From Marinilabiliales bacterium (GTDB taxonomy: Bacteria > Bacteroidota > Bacteroidia > Bacteroidales > PUMT01), in assembly GCA_007695015.1 (NCBI GenBank), contig REEN01000055.1:77788-141787 (forward strand): DNA of 64,000 bases, read 5' to 3'. Both the position numbers and the translations under genes were made by a program. Under the pieces are notes generated by a model that was not told the DNA's origin, made no database searches, and worked only from the letters and a program-made list of their open reading frames with translations. This document shows positions 55,972 through 64,000 of this stretch, in pieces (within the stretch, counting starts at the first letter, position 1; each line of letters opens with the position of its first letter).

Positions 55972-57876
55972 TTGGACACTTACAGCCAGATCCTGAACCG
56001 TTACTGGGGGCACCGTTCCTTCAAGCCGATGCAGCCGGAGATTATAGAGTCTGTGGCATCTGGCAGGGACACCCTGGCCCTTATGCCAACCGGAGGGGGT
56101 AAATCTGTTACCTTCCAGGTGCCGGCCCTTGCTGCTGATGGCATATGCATAGTAGTTACTCCATTGATCGCCCTTATGAGGGATCAGGTTGACAACCTGG
56201 TAAAGAGGGGCATCAAGGCACAGGCGGTATATTCGGGAATGAGCCGTGCAGAGATTGACATAGCACTTGATAACTGCGCATACGGCGATTACAAGTTCCT
56301 TTATGTTTCGCCCGAAAGGATAGGTTCGGAGTTATTCAGGGAGCGTGTCAAAAAGATGCGGGTGAATATCCTGGCAGTTGACGAGGCCCATTGCATTTCG
56401 CAATGGGGGTATGATTTCAGGCCAGCCTACCTGAAGATATCAGCACTCAGGGAGCTGTTGCCAGGGGTTCCGGTCCTTGCACTTACTGCTACTGCGACAG
56501 CCGGTGTGGTAGAAGATATACAGGAAAAGCTTTCCTTTTCATCCCCGAATGTCATCAGGACAAGTTTCGAAAGGGAAAACCTGCACTATCTTGTAGAAGT
56601 CACTGAAGATAAACACAGGAAACTGCTTGATTTCATCAGCAGGATACCCGGCAGCGGAATAGTCTACGCAAGGAACAGAAGAAAAACCTCTGAGCTGGCC
56701 AGATTCCTTTCCAACAACAAGGTGAAGGCGGACTATTACCATGCCGGTCTTGCCAGCGCTACTCGCACAGCACGGCAGAATGACTGGATGGAGGGGCGTA
56801 CAAGGGTTATTGTTGCCACCAATGCTTTCGGCATGGGCATAGACAAGGCCGATGTAAGATTTGTTATCCATTTTGATATTCCCGACACACTGGAGGCCTG
56901 CTTCCAGGAGGCAGGCAGGGCAGGCAGGGACGGGAAAGTGGCCTTTGCCATTATGATGTACAATGATTCAGACCGTCTGAACGCCGACAAGAGGGTAGCC
57001 TTAAAATTTCCCGAAAGGGAAATTATAAGGCAGGTGTACCAGTCGCTCGGCAGTTACTTCCAGATCCCCTACGGCGGCGGAAAGGGTGCTGTTCTCGATT
57101 TCAATATATCTGATTTTGCATCAAGGTATAACCTTAACGTAATGACAGCCTGGTATTCACTTAAGGAGCTGGAGACCGAAGGCTACATCGAACTGACTGA
57201 TGAGATAAACAGTCCCTCGAAGATCCATTTCATTGTCAGCAGGGATGAACTTTACCGGTTCCAGGTGGCAAATGCCGCATTTGACGGGTTCATCAAGCTT
57301 CTGCTGCGCACCTACTCGGGGGTCTTCTCGGGCTTTGCGGCGATAAATGAGGATTTCCTGGCGAAAAAAACAAGATCTGACAGGGATACTGTATACCAGT
57401 ATCTTGTCAGGCTCAATAATCTGAATATCATTAAGTATATACCGCAAAGAAGGTCGCCTCTTATTATCATGAACACTGAGAGGCTTGACAGCAACTCTCT
57501 CTATATGTCCGCAAAGGCCTACAGGGAGAGAAGAGAGAGCTACCTTGCAAGACTAAGGTCAGTGATATCCTATGCATCCGGCAAAGGACAGTGCCGTAGC
57601 GTTATGCTGCTGGAATATTTTGGCGAGAAGGGGGCCCGGAAATGCGGCAACTGCGATATCTGCCGCGAGCCTGATGATACCGGTATTGACAGGGTCGAGT
57701 TTGACCTGATAGCAGCGGGCATAAGGGAGGTGATAAGACACGGCAGTGTAACTACCGGTGAACTTCCTTCAATGGTCGATTTTACGCCCGAAAAGACCAT
57801 TACAGTCACAAGATGGCTCCTTGACAACGGAAAACTTACCAGTGGCGATGATGGTTTCCTGAGTTGGACAGGATAG
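55972..57876 (+). CDS. recQ: ATP-dependent DNA helicase RecQ
   Basis: 634 residues. Helicase motifs: Q-motif region SFKPMQPEIIE, Walker A MPTGGGKSVTFQVPAL (Lys44), DEAH box VDEAHCISQWGYDFRPAYL, TATATAGV, and motif VI QEAGRAGRDGK. The C-terminal RQC zinc region (KCGNCDIC) and winged helix are present; no clear HRDC domain is visible, as in shorter RecQ forms. The start codon must be TTG at 55972: the codon just before it is a TAA stop, and the next ATG (residue 20) would delete the Q motif. It is divergent from guaB. Confidence 0.96.
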   Translation: MDTYSQILNRYWGHRSFKPMQPEIIESVASGRDTLALMPTGGGKSVTFQVPALAADGICIVVTPLIALMRDQVDNLVKRGIKAQAVYSGMSRAEIDIALDNCAYGDYKFLYVSPERIGSELFRERVKKMRVNILAVDEAHCISQWGYDFRPAYLKISALRELLPGVPVLALTATATAGVVEDIQEKLSFSSPNVIRTSFERENLHYLVEVTEDKHRKLLDFISRIPGSGIVYARNRRKTSELARFLSNNKVKADYYHAGLASATRTARQNDWMEGRTRVIVATNAFGMGIDKADVRFVIHFDIPDTLEACFQEAGRAGRDGKVAFAIMMYNDSDRLNADKRVALKFPEREIIRQVYQSLGSYFQIPYGGGKGAVLDFNISDFASRYNLNVMTAWYSLKELETEGYIELTDEINSPSKIHFIVSRDELYRFQVANAAFDGFIKLLLRTYSGVFSGFAAINEDFLAKKTRSDRDTVYQYLVRLNNLNIIKYIPQRRSPLIIMNTERLDSNSLYMSAKAYRERRESYLARLRSVISYASGKGQCRSVMLLEYFGEKGARKCGNCDICREPDDTGIDRVEFDLIAAGIREVIRHGSVTTGELPSMVDFTPEKTITVTRWLLDNGKLTSGDDGFLSWTG

Positions 57877-57982
57877 CGGCCTGTCTCCTGAATAACTGTT
57901 ACAGGGAGGTTTATACCATCTTTGATTCATGACATTTTGCCTGCCTTTTGCTGCCGGGGGTTTTATTTGAAAAATGTTTTAC

Positions 57983-57990
57983 TAATTTTG
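57983..57990 (+). promoter_or_regulatory. Candidate -7 box for the DUF5063 gene
   Basis: TAATTTTG is an exact TAnnTTTG match, 26 bases before the ATG at 58017. A TTTG at 57966-57969 is only 13 bases upstream, so the -33 assignment is uncertain. Confidence 0.4.
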
Positions 57991-58016
57991 CCGATTATCA
58001 GATCAATAGGCGGATT

Positions 58017-58646
58017 ATGGAAATCAGCAGGGAAGAACTGGTCTATTCAAAGGCAGTGATTGAATTTGTTGCGGTGGCAGGAGAGTTTTGCAGCTTTCTG
58101 GAGCAGGCAGAAGGGTTTGCCAGGAGGGATTTGGCTGACAAGAGCCGCAAGATACTTCCCCTGCTCTATTACAAGGCCACCCTGATACCTCCTACAGAGC
58201 CTTTTTATGAGGAGGGTACAGAACGTTTCGTTACCGAGGAAGAGTGGGACACCATTCACAACAAAATCAGGTCCAGGCTGGGCCGGCATGATGACTATCC
58301 CGAGATCTTCGACCCCGTTGGGCGTGATACGGAAGACCGGGTGGGAGGCAGCATAGCCGAGAATATGGCAGATCTGTACCAGGATATGAAGGATTTTGTG
58401 ATGGTATACCGCATGGGTACCCCCGAGATCATGAATGATGCACTATGGGAGTGCATGCAGCATTTCGACCAGAGCTGGGGCCAGAAGCTGCTGAATGCAC
58501 TGCGGGCCCTTCACCACCTTATGCACGGTGGACATAACCTGGACGATGAAGATGATGGCCGGGAAGAGGATGAAGATCAAAGGAACACTAATAACTGGAT
58601 ATTTACCAAAAGGCAAAAACTCTGGAATGAGGATGACGACCAGTAA
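58017..58646 (+). CDS. DUF5063 family protein
   Basis: About 209 residues from ATG 58017 (MEISREELVYSKAVIEFVAV); the frame extends upstream to 57948 but that would add an unlikely N-terminus. The protein is mostly helical, with a conserved middle (YYKATLIPP, VTEEEWD) and a very acidic C-terminal tail (LDDEDDGREEDEDQ). It matches the DUF5063 family of unknown function. Its end overlaps the exonuclease gene by 20 bases, indicating coupling. Confidence 0.82.
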   Translation: MEISREELVYSKAVIEFVAVAGEFCSFLEQAEGFARRDLADKSRKILPLLYYKATLIPPTEPFYEEGTERFVTEEEWDTIHNKIRSRLGRHDDYPEIFDPVGRDTEDRVGGSIAENMADLYQDMKDFVMVYRMGTPEIMNDALWECMQHFDQSWGQKLLNALRALHHLMHGGHNLDDEDDGREEDEDQRNTNNWIFTKRQKLWNEDDDQ

Positions 58647-59217
58647 TTCTCAACTGACTATAACAAACGATGAGATAAGGGAGTTGCCGCTTACCAGCTT
58701 CACGGGCGAGATAATAGTGGTCGACCATCCCGATGCTGTGCACCGGGCAGTTGACATGTTAAAGGGGACGGAGGTTCTGGGGTTTGATACCGAGACCAAA
58801 CCTGCATTCAAAAAGGGGGTTGTGAACGGGGTTGCCCTGCTGCAGCTTGCCACGAAAGAACGGGCCTTTATCTTCCGTATAAACAGTACCGGCATTCCTG
58901 AGCCATTGCTTTCAATCCTTGCAAGCAGAAAAATAGTCAAGGCCGGGGCAGCCATCCGTGATGATATAATATCCCTTCAGAAGGTGTGCCGGTTCAGGCC
59001 TGCTGGATTTGTCGAGCTGCAGGATATGGTGAAGGATTATAATATTGCAGACACCGGCCTGAGAAAGATGGCAGCGATAGTGCTGGGAATCCAGATATCC
59101 AAAGCGCAGCAGGTCTCCAACTGGGAAAGGGAGAAGCTTACCGATGCCCAGCTTATCTATGCCGCCACTGATGCCTGGGCCTGCCATGAAATATACAGGA
59201 AGCTTGCCGGCAACTGA
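58627..59217 (+). CDS. RNase D-like DEDDy 3'-5' exonuclease
   Basis: About 196 residues, starting at ATG 58627 (or 58633) inside the DUF5063 gene. Motif I VLGFDTETKPAF gives the Asp-x-Glu pair; motif III YAATDAWACHEIYRKL gives the Tyr and Asp of the DEDDy group. The middle motif is around KAGAAIRDDI. There is no HRDC domain, so it is a small RNase D/Oligo-type enzyme rather than full RNase D. Coupled with DUF5063 and followed by an rRNA methyltransferase. Confidence 0.9.
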   Translation: MRMTTSNSQLTITNDEIRELPLTSFTGEIIVVDHPDAVHRAVDMLKGTEVLGFDTETKPAFKKGVVNGVALLQLATKERAFIFRINSTGIPEPLLSILASRKIVKAGAAIRDDIISLQKVCRFRPAGFVELQDMVKDYNIADTGLRKMAAIVLGIQISKAQQVSNWEREKLTDAQLIYAATDAWACHEIYRKLAGN

Positions 59218-59305
59218 CACTGACAGTCACAGTGATCAGTTCTGCCAGCATTCAGATGACATTACACCAGTCGGTGATTCACTTATCAGATCATAATTAA
59301 AAAAG

Positions 59306-60535
59306 ATGCATAAGATAAAACTCAAACCGGGAAGGGAAGCTTCAGCAAAAAGATTTCATCCCTGGATATTTTCAGGTGCTGTACAAGATATAGAAGAAAA
59401 CATCCCCAATGGCGATCCGGTTGCGGTATACTCAGCTGCCGGCGAGCTCCTTGGTACGGGCCATTATCACAATGGATCCATTGCGGTAAGGCTGTTTTCA
59501 CGGATATTTGAGGATGCGGGGCCGGACCTTTGGAAACGCAAGTTTGAAGCAGCGCTGAAACTCCGTAAGGATGTGGGTCTGGCGGGTAGCGGCCGCACCA
59601 ATGCCTACAGGCTTGTCAATGCCGAAGGTGACGGTATGCCAGGCCTCATAGTTGATTACTATAACGGGACAGCAGTGTTGCAGACTCATACAGCCGGGAT
59701 GCACCGTGTAAAGGAGCAGCTTGCCGGCGCCCTGGTTTCGCTGATGGGAGATGAACTGAAAGCTGTCTATCACAGGGGGGTAAAGGTGCAGGCCGGGGAG
59801 GCTGCCGCTCAAGGCGGCAAGTCCGCCGAAAATGGCAGGGCAGGCAATACTCCACATGGGGGGCATCAGGCAGGTTATCTCCACGGCAGTAAAACAGACA
59901 GTGTTATCAGCGAACACGGTAATCAATTCATTGTTGACTGGGAGGGGGGACAGAAGACGGGGTTTTTCCTTGACCAGCGTGAGAACAGGCGGCTCCTCGA
60001 AGATTATTCCGGGGGACAAAGGGTCCTTAACCTGTTCGGGTATACAGGAGGTTTCTCGGTTTATGCATTGCGCGGAGGTGCCAGTGAGGCGGTAACGGTC
60101 GACAGCTCAGCAGCAGCTGTGAAGATGGCTGAACAGAATGTCCTCCTCAACTTTGAAAATGACCGCCGGCACAGTGCTGTTTGCGCCGATGTATTTGATT
60201 TTTTCAAAACCGGCAACGGGAAATATGATCTTGTTGTACTCGATCCGCCTGCATTTGCCAAGGGTATGCGTGCGGCCGGCAATGCTCTTCAGGCTTACCG
60301 CCGGGTCAATGCAAAAGCCATTGAAAGGGTGGCCCCCGGTGGTATGCTGTTCACCTTTTCATGCACACAGGTGATTTCAAGGGAGCAGTTCAGGCAGGCG
60401 GTCTATTCAGCCGCAACGTTATCGGGCCGTGATATAGTGATCCTCCATCAGCTTTCACAGCCGGCAGATCATCCTGTCAGCTTATATCACCCCGAAGGTG
60501 AATACCTGAAGGGGCTGGTGCTGAAGGTTTATTAG
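59306..60535 (+). CDS. RlmI-like class I rRNA methyltransferase
   Basis: 409 residues with an N-terminal PUA-like RNA-binding domain (about 1-75; LKPGREASAKRFHPWIFSGA), and a C-terminal Rossmann methyltransferase with NLFGYTGGFSVYALRGGA, VTVDSSAAAVKMAEQN, the catalytic region VVLDPPAFAKG and FSCTQVISREQF, where the Cys is the likely nucleophile. This fits the RlmI family, which makes m5C1962 in 23S rRNA in Escherichia coli. A low-complexity insert at about 150-195 is unusual. The target base is inferred only. Confidence 0.92.
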   Translation: MHKIKLKPGREASAKRFHPWIFSGAVQDIEENIPNGDPVAVYSAAGELLGTGHYHNGSIAVRLFSRIFEDAGPDLWKRKFEAALKLRKDVGLAGSGRTNAYRLVNAEGDGMPGLIVDYYNGTAVLQTHTAGMHRVKEQLAGALVSLMGDELKAVYHRGVKVQAGEAAAQGGKSAENGRAGNTPHGGHQAGYLHGSKTDSVISEHGNQFIVDWEGGQKTGFFLDQRENRRLLEDYSGGQRVLNLFGYTGGFSVYALRGGASEAVTVDSSAAAVKMAEQNVLLNFENDRRHSAVCADVFDFFKTGNGKYDLVVLDPPAFAKGMRAAGNALQAYRRVNAKAIERVAPGGMLFTFSCTQVISREQFRQAVYSAATLSGRDIVILHQLSQPADHPVSLYHPEGEYLKGLVLKVY

Positions 60536-60544
60536 CGCGTGCAG

Positions 60545-60672
60545 CCTGATGATGAAACGGGCCATCATACCCTTTGGGCATCCTGATGATGAAACGGGCC
60601 ATTATCCCTCTTGCCCTTTTTGCAGGCATGCCGATTGGCTGGTGGCGGCCGGCTCGGGTAATTACCTGGTAA
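60545..60672. repeat. Degenerate partial copies of the yaaA 3' region
   Basis: Downstream of yaaA are two copies of the segment TGATGATGAAACGGGCCAT (beginning 60547 and 60584, 37 bases apart). The same segment occurs inside yaaA at 60766-60784 (TGATAATGAAACGGGCCAT), and longer similarity continues to CTTGCCCTTTTTGCA and GCATGCC. A 12-base string ATTACCTGGTAA occurs exactly at 60661-60672, across the yaaA stop codon, and at 60816-60827. The three copies lie in different reading frames, so the extra copies are not functional. Confidence 0.8.
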
Positions 60673-61426
60673 ACACCCATTCGCTGGCGGAGCTCATGTT
60701 ATCGTCGTAACTGTACCCTGCTTCATTGAAAAGCTTAATCTCATCGGCTTTAACTATCCTTTTTTTGATAATGAAACGGGCCATCATACCCCTTGCCCTT
60801 TTTGCAAGCATGCCCATTACCTGGTAACGGCCGTTGCGGTATTCCTTAAAGACCGGGGTGATAACCTCACCTGTCAGCTTTTTGGTGTCCACTGCCCTGA
60901 AGTACTCCCGGCTCGCCAGGTTTATCAGTGTCTCCGGTCCGTGCTTTCCGAGGTCCTCATTGATTGCCGCAGTGATTGAAGGTGACCAGTATGCATAGAG
61001 ATCACCTCCTGATGAGGTGGTAATCTTTGTCCCCATCTCCAGCCGGTATGGCTGGATGAGGTCGAGGGGGCGCAATATGCCGTAAAGACCCGACAGGATA
61101 CGAAGGTGTTTCTGGGCAAAATCAATGTCTTCATCACTGAGGCTTCCGGCATCGAGCGACTGGTATACGTCGCCCATGAAAGCAAAGAGGGCCTGTTTGG
61201 CATCATCTATATCAAATGGATTCTTCCACCGCATGTAATGTTCAAAGGTGAAGTTTGCAATATCGTCACTCACGTTCATCAGAACAGCCAGATCGGTGGG
61301 TGAGAACTGCCTTATATCCTCAACCAGCGCAGCCGCTTTTTCGGTAAAACGTGGCTCGGTATGCCCCGGTATTCCGGATTTTGATTTGAAGTCCAGTCTT
61401 TTAGCCGGTGAGATTATCGTGATCAT
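60662..61426 (-). CDS. yaaA: Peroxide stress protein YaaA
   Basis: 254 residues beginning MITIISPAKRLDF, the YaaA/DUF328 signature. In Escherichia coli YaaA lowers free iron and DNA damage under peroxide stress and binds DNA. Conserved segments: LSGLYGILRPLDLIQPYRLEMGT, LINLASREYF, and the C-terminus AGYSYDDNMSSASEWVFTR. The gene is complete, but its 3' end lies in a run of imperfect repeats of its own sequence. It is convergent with the RlmI-like gene. Confidence 0.95.
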   Translation of the reverse strand: MITIISPAKRLDFKSKSGIPGHTEPRFTEKAAALVEDIRQFSPTDLAVLMNVSDDIANFTFEHYMRWKNPFDIDDAKQALFAFMGDVYQSLDAGSLSDEDIDFAQKHLRILSGLYGILRPLDLIQPYRLEMGTKITTSSGGDLYAYWSPSITAAINEDLGKHGPETLINLASREYFRAVDTKKLTGEVITPVFKEYRNGRYQVMGMLAKRARGMMARFIIKKRIVKADEIKLFNEAGYSYDDNMSSASEWVFTR

Positions 61427-61586
61427 AATATTTCCTGCATTTTGTTTGATTTTATTTCATGCCTGTTATCCAACAATCCCGGCTGTAAATGGTTCAAAGC
61501 ACGCAACCGGTACCGGGGCCCTGCATTTATGCGACGCCGGTACCGGCAGGATCAGGGGGTTATGCCGGACCGGCAGCGCCGTAAAA

Positions 61587-64000
61587 TCAGTATTTATCAT
61601 ACAATGGCAGGAAGAAGAGTGAATAGCTGTATTCAGTTGGGTAAACCCTGTATCTTTCCCTGGCGGTTACAGGTGTGCATCCAACTCCAGTCACCCTGTG
61701 ATCAATATTGAGCACAGGCTTTGTGCTTCTTTCCAGCTGGTAAGGATACCAGGCCGTTTCCAGGTTTGTATAAGGGTTAATGGCCACATTCATTGTTTCA
61801 TCACCCCAGAAGGCAAATCCCCTCCCTTCCCCGTCAAGGATCTTACCCCACCTCACGCCAGTACGGTTATCGAAATCCTGGGGGATGATATAGGGTATCT
61901 CTATATCGGTTATGTTGACACTGTATAAACCGGTCTTTGCCCCTGTATGCCGGTCAGGATAAGTTTCGAACGGTCCCTTGCCGAACCATTCAAGATTTGT
62001 GACGGCAGGAGAGAGGGTTAATGAGAGGCCCATTTTCTGAAGCCATTCAATATGCCGGGGAGGATACACGGGTATCTGGATGCTTGGATTGACCGTGTGG
62101 TCAAGCTGTATCATCCCGTTGCTGCTCACCGTATAGAGAAAGCGGTTGTCAAACTTCATATCCCTTCTTACCATTGAATAGGATGTAACGTCATACCGTA
62201 TGATCACCCTTTCGGCCGATTCTTCAATGATCTCATAATATTTCAGTTCGTGGACAAGCGAATCGAGGCCCCACCTGTATATCGAATCGAACTCGGCTAT
62301 TCCCCAAATTGAAACCTCATTCATTATAGGGGTGCGGGATACGTTAAGCAGGGGGCCGCTCTCAATTAGCTGTTCACCCATGAATTTCAGGGATCTCATT
62401 TTGCCCTCACTGTTGCAGAAGGTATATTCAAATTCATCACCGGCCACGATCAGCAGATCACCGGAGGCCGTTAACCTGAGCGGGAGCGCACTGCTTCCTT
62501 CCCACTGCCTTGCCGGGGGGATCAGGAGCGGGTCAACCACCTGTGTGCGGTTCAGATGGAACTCCCCGAAGGCAACCTCATGGCCGGCCTTTGCCCATGG
62601 TGCATCTTCTCTCAGCCGCGCCGAAATGAAAAGGTCATAATAGTGCATGTCGTGATCGGCCGGCAGTCTGAAAGGGATAACGATATCTTCCTGTTCAAGG
62701 GGAGGGGTATCAAGGCCGAGACTGCCCTTTTCAATAGTGACCCCGTCGCGTTTTACCATCCATGTTGTTTCAAGCTCATCCAGTCCGGTGAAATGGTGCC
62801 TGTTGTGCACCCTTATCCGTTTGGAGGGCAGGTGCAGAGCTTCGAAATGCACCGGCTGGTGGCTTCGTTTTGCCTGCCAGGCCTCAGGTTCGGGTACCCG
62901 GTTGAAGGCTATGATGCCGTTCATCGATCCTGAACCGCTCATAGGGGTTGAGCCGTATGAATAGAAGGTGCCGGTTGTGTCGGTTTGCGCAAAATCGAGC
63001 CAGACCACCAGGTGGTCGTCAGCAGGAGCTGCATCACGGTTCCAGCCAAGCATGTCGGGGGATCTTGCAACACTGTGTATCCTCACGTCGTCAAATACCG
63101 AATTTGATATGTAGCCTGCCCAGTTCTCGTTGTTGATCATATGGTTCTTTCCCACGGTGAAAGGGTTCCTCACCCTCATGATACGTCCCGTTGCCGGCAT
63201 TGAGCCAGCAAACTGACCGTTTATGAATATTCTCATCTCGCGGCCGTCGTAGGTTGCAGCAAGGTGGTGCCAGTTGTGGTTCCAGTTTGCCGGCAGTTCT
63301 GCCTGCAGCGAATGCCTGCGGTGGGTGTGCAGGGTGAATTCAACCCTTGAGGGGGATATCTGTGCGAGATCGAGAGCATAACCCTTCCCGATGAGGTTGT
63401 TATGGTTGACAAACCCGCGCGGGTATATCCACGTCTCCATGGTCACCTGGGTTCTCAGGTCCTGCGCCGGCGTGGGGGTTAGCTCAATGAAATCATCAAG
63501 TCCGCTCAATCCCACTGCCTTGTTGTTTTCTCCGCTGCGGCCGGGCAGGATTTCCGGATTTCCCATCAGCACTGCCTGGTGGCCGTAATTTGACCTGTCG
63601 GGTGTGGTAACCAGGTCAAACAGCACTCCCTGGTCCATCCAGTCCCATATAAAGCCTCCCTGCAGGCGCGGGTTGCTGTAAATCACTTCCCAGTATTCGT
63701 CAAAATGGCCAAGGGCGTTGCCCATGGCGTGAGAATATTCGCCCATTATCACCGGCCGCTGCGTAGTGTCGCCCACTGCTGCCAGTCCGGCAGGATGCGG
63801 GTACCTGGTACCCAGTATGTCGGCAAACGGGGCATCGCCGTTGGGGTGGTTGGACTGGTGCATTATGAACCTGGTGGGGTCCAGCTCACGGGCCCTTGCT
63901 GCCATCTCCCAGTGCGCCGGTGCAAGTCCGCATTCATTCCCGGTGCTCCATATTATAACGCTGGGATGGTTGCGGTCCCTTATCACGAACTTTTCCATAC
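61587..64000 (-). CDS. Glycoside hydrolase family 2 (beta-galactosidase-like) with LamG insert, partial
   Basis: The visible 804 residues are the C-terminal part; the N-terminal sugar-binding and Ig-like domains lie beyond the right edge, so the Met at 63998 is internal. The TIM barrel has the acid/base Glu in STGNE (63935-63933) and the nucleophile Glu in MGEYSHAMGN (63740-63738). After IWDWMDQGV the barrel is interrupted by a LamG/concanavalin-like domain (about residues 140-330 of the fragment; METWIYPRG, NWHHLAATYDGREMRIFING), then resumes with FYSYG...NGIIAFNRVPEPE. The end (LEWFGKGPFETYPDR...) is the Bgal small-chain domain. Likely a periplasmic or extracellular galactosidase. Confidence 0.93.
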   Translation of the reverse strand, partial: MEKFVIRDRNHPSVIIWSTGNECGLAPAHWEMAARARELDPTRFIMHQSNHPNGDAPFADILGTRYPHPAGLAAVGDTTQRPVIMGEYSHAMGNALGHFDEYWEVIYSNPRLQGGFIWDWMDQGVLFDLVTTPDRSNYGHQAVLMGNPEILPGRSGENNKAVGLSGLDDFIELTPTPAQDLRTQVTMETWIYPRGFVNHNNLIGKGYALDLAQISPSRVEFTLHTHRRHSLQAELPANWNHNWHHLAATYDGREMRIFINGQFAGSMPATGRIMRVRNPFTVGKNHMINNENWAGYISNSVFDDVRIHSVARSPDMLGWNRDAAPADDHLVVWLDFAQTDTTGTFYSYGSTPMSGSGSMNGIIAFNRVPEPEAWQAKRSHQPVHFEALHLPSKRIRVHNRHHFTGLDELETTWMVKRDGVTIEKGSLGLDTPPLEQEDIVIPFRLPADHDMHYYDLFISARLREDAPWAKAGHEVAFGEFHLNRTQVVDPLLIPPARQWEGSSALPLRLTASGDLLIVAGDEFEYTFCNSEGKMRSLKFMGEQLIESGPLLNVSRTPIMNEVSIWGIAEFDSIYRWGLDSLVHELKYYEIIEESAERVIIRYDVTSYSMVRRDMKFDNRFLYTVSSNGMIQLDHTVNPSIQIPVYPPRHIEWLQKMGLSLTLSPAVTNLEWFGKGPFETYPDRHTGAKTGLYSVNITDIEIPYIIPQDFDNRTGVRWGKILDGEGRGFAFWGDETMNVAINPYTNLETAWYPYQLERSTKPVLNIDHRVTGVGCTPVTARERYRVYPTEYSYSLFFLPLYDKY

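Overview
The window looks like the chromosome of a Bacteroidota bacterium, probably an anaerobic member of the Bacteroidales/Marinilabiliales side of the phylum. The evidence is two proteins with C-terminal type IX secretion (T9SS) sorting domains, a GldF-GldG gliding/ABC protein, an Rnf complex, SurA/OstA-like envelope genes, a TamB-tsaD divergent pair, and several exact copies of the Bacteroidota -7 promoter box (TAnnTTTG). Most of it is dense core genome. I see no tRNA, rRNA, insertion sequence, CRISPR array, phage or integrase.

Layout: 1-487 is the start of an M16 peptidase that runs off the left edge. 807-4416 carries a ClC-type channel with CBS domains, a lone receiver-domain protein and glyA. 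4537-6483 (minus) is an exbB-exbD-tonB energy-transduction operon, followed by a large tamB-like gene (minus) divergent from tsaD (plus). 12231-22345 is surface and signalling material: a propeller sensor with a PP2C phosphatase output, a small T9SS cargo protein, a 1384-residue gingipain-like C25 peptidase and an OmpP1/FadL porin. 22489-26827 (minus) holds a phosphofructokinase with pyrophosphate-type residues, a small secreted protein and pheT. 26943-36446 (plus) is a long co-directional run: surE, a small membrane protein, lpxB, a SpoIID-domain protein, a fused gldF-gldG gene, a DUF4340 gene, dnaN, a DEDD exonuclease and a FAH-family enzyme.

36550-43311 (minus) contains rseC-rnfB-rnfC-rnfD-rnfG-rnfE-rnfA and then a TspO-like gene. 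The RnfG protein has two tandem FMN-binding domains. recG follows (minus), then a methyltransferase, a MacB/LolD-type ATPase, a cobalamin adenosyltransferase and a DUF2795 protein (plus). 48254-55894 (minus) is guaB followed by three SurA/PpiC-type chaperones and an OstA-like LPS-transport protein, which reads as an outer-membrane biogenesis cluster. 55972-60535 (plus) is recQ, a DUF5063 protein, an RNase D-like exonuclease and an RlmI-like rRNA methyltransferase. yaaA (minus) and a truncated GH2 beta-galactosidase-like gene with an inserted LamG domain close the window.

How the genes work together: ion-gradient machinery (Rnf, ExbBD-TonB) could power envelope functions (LpxB, OstA, SurA-like chaperones, TamB, T9SS cargo), and the PPi-type phosphofructokinase plus Rnf suggest an energy-conserving anaerobic metabolism. 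I did not find a clearly new multi-gene system. The most unusual items are the doubled RnfG, the GldFG fusion, the GH2/LamG insertion, the broken repeat copies of yaaA downstream of that gene, the inverted repeat flanking the porin promoter region, and several genes that can only start at TTG or that begin directly behind a -7 box.
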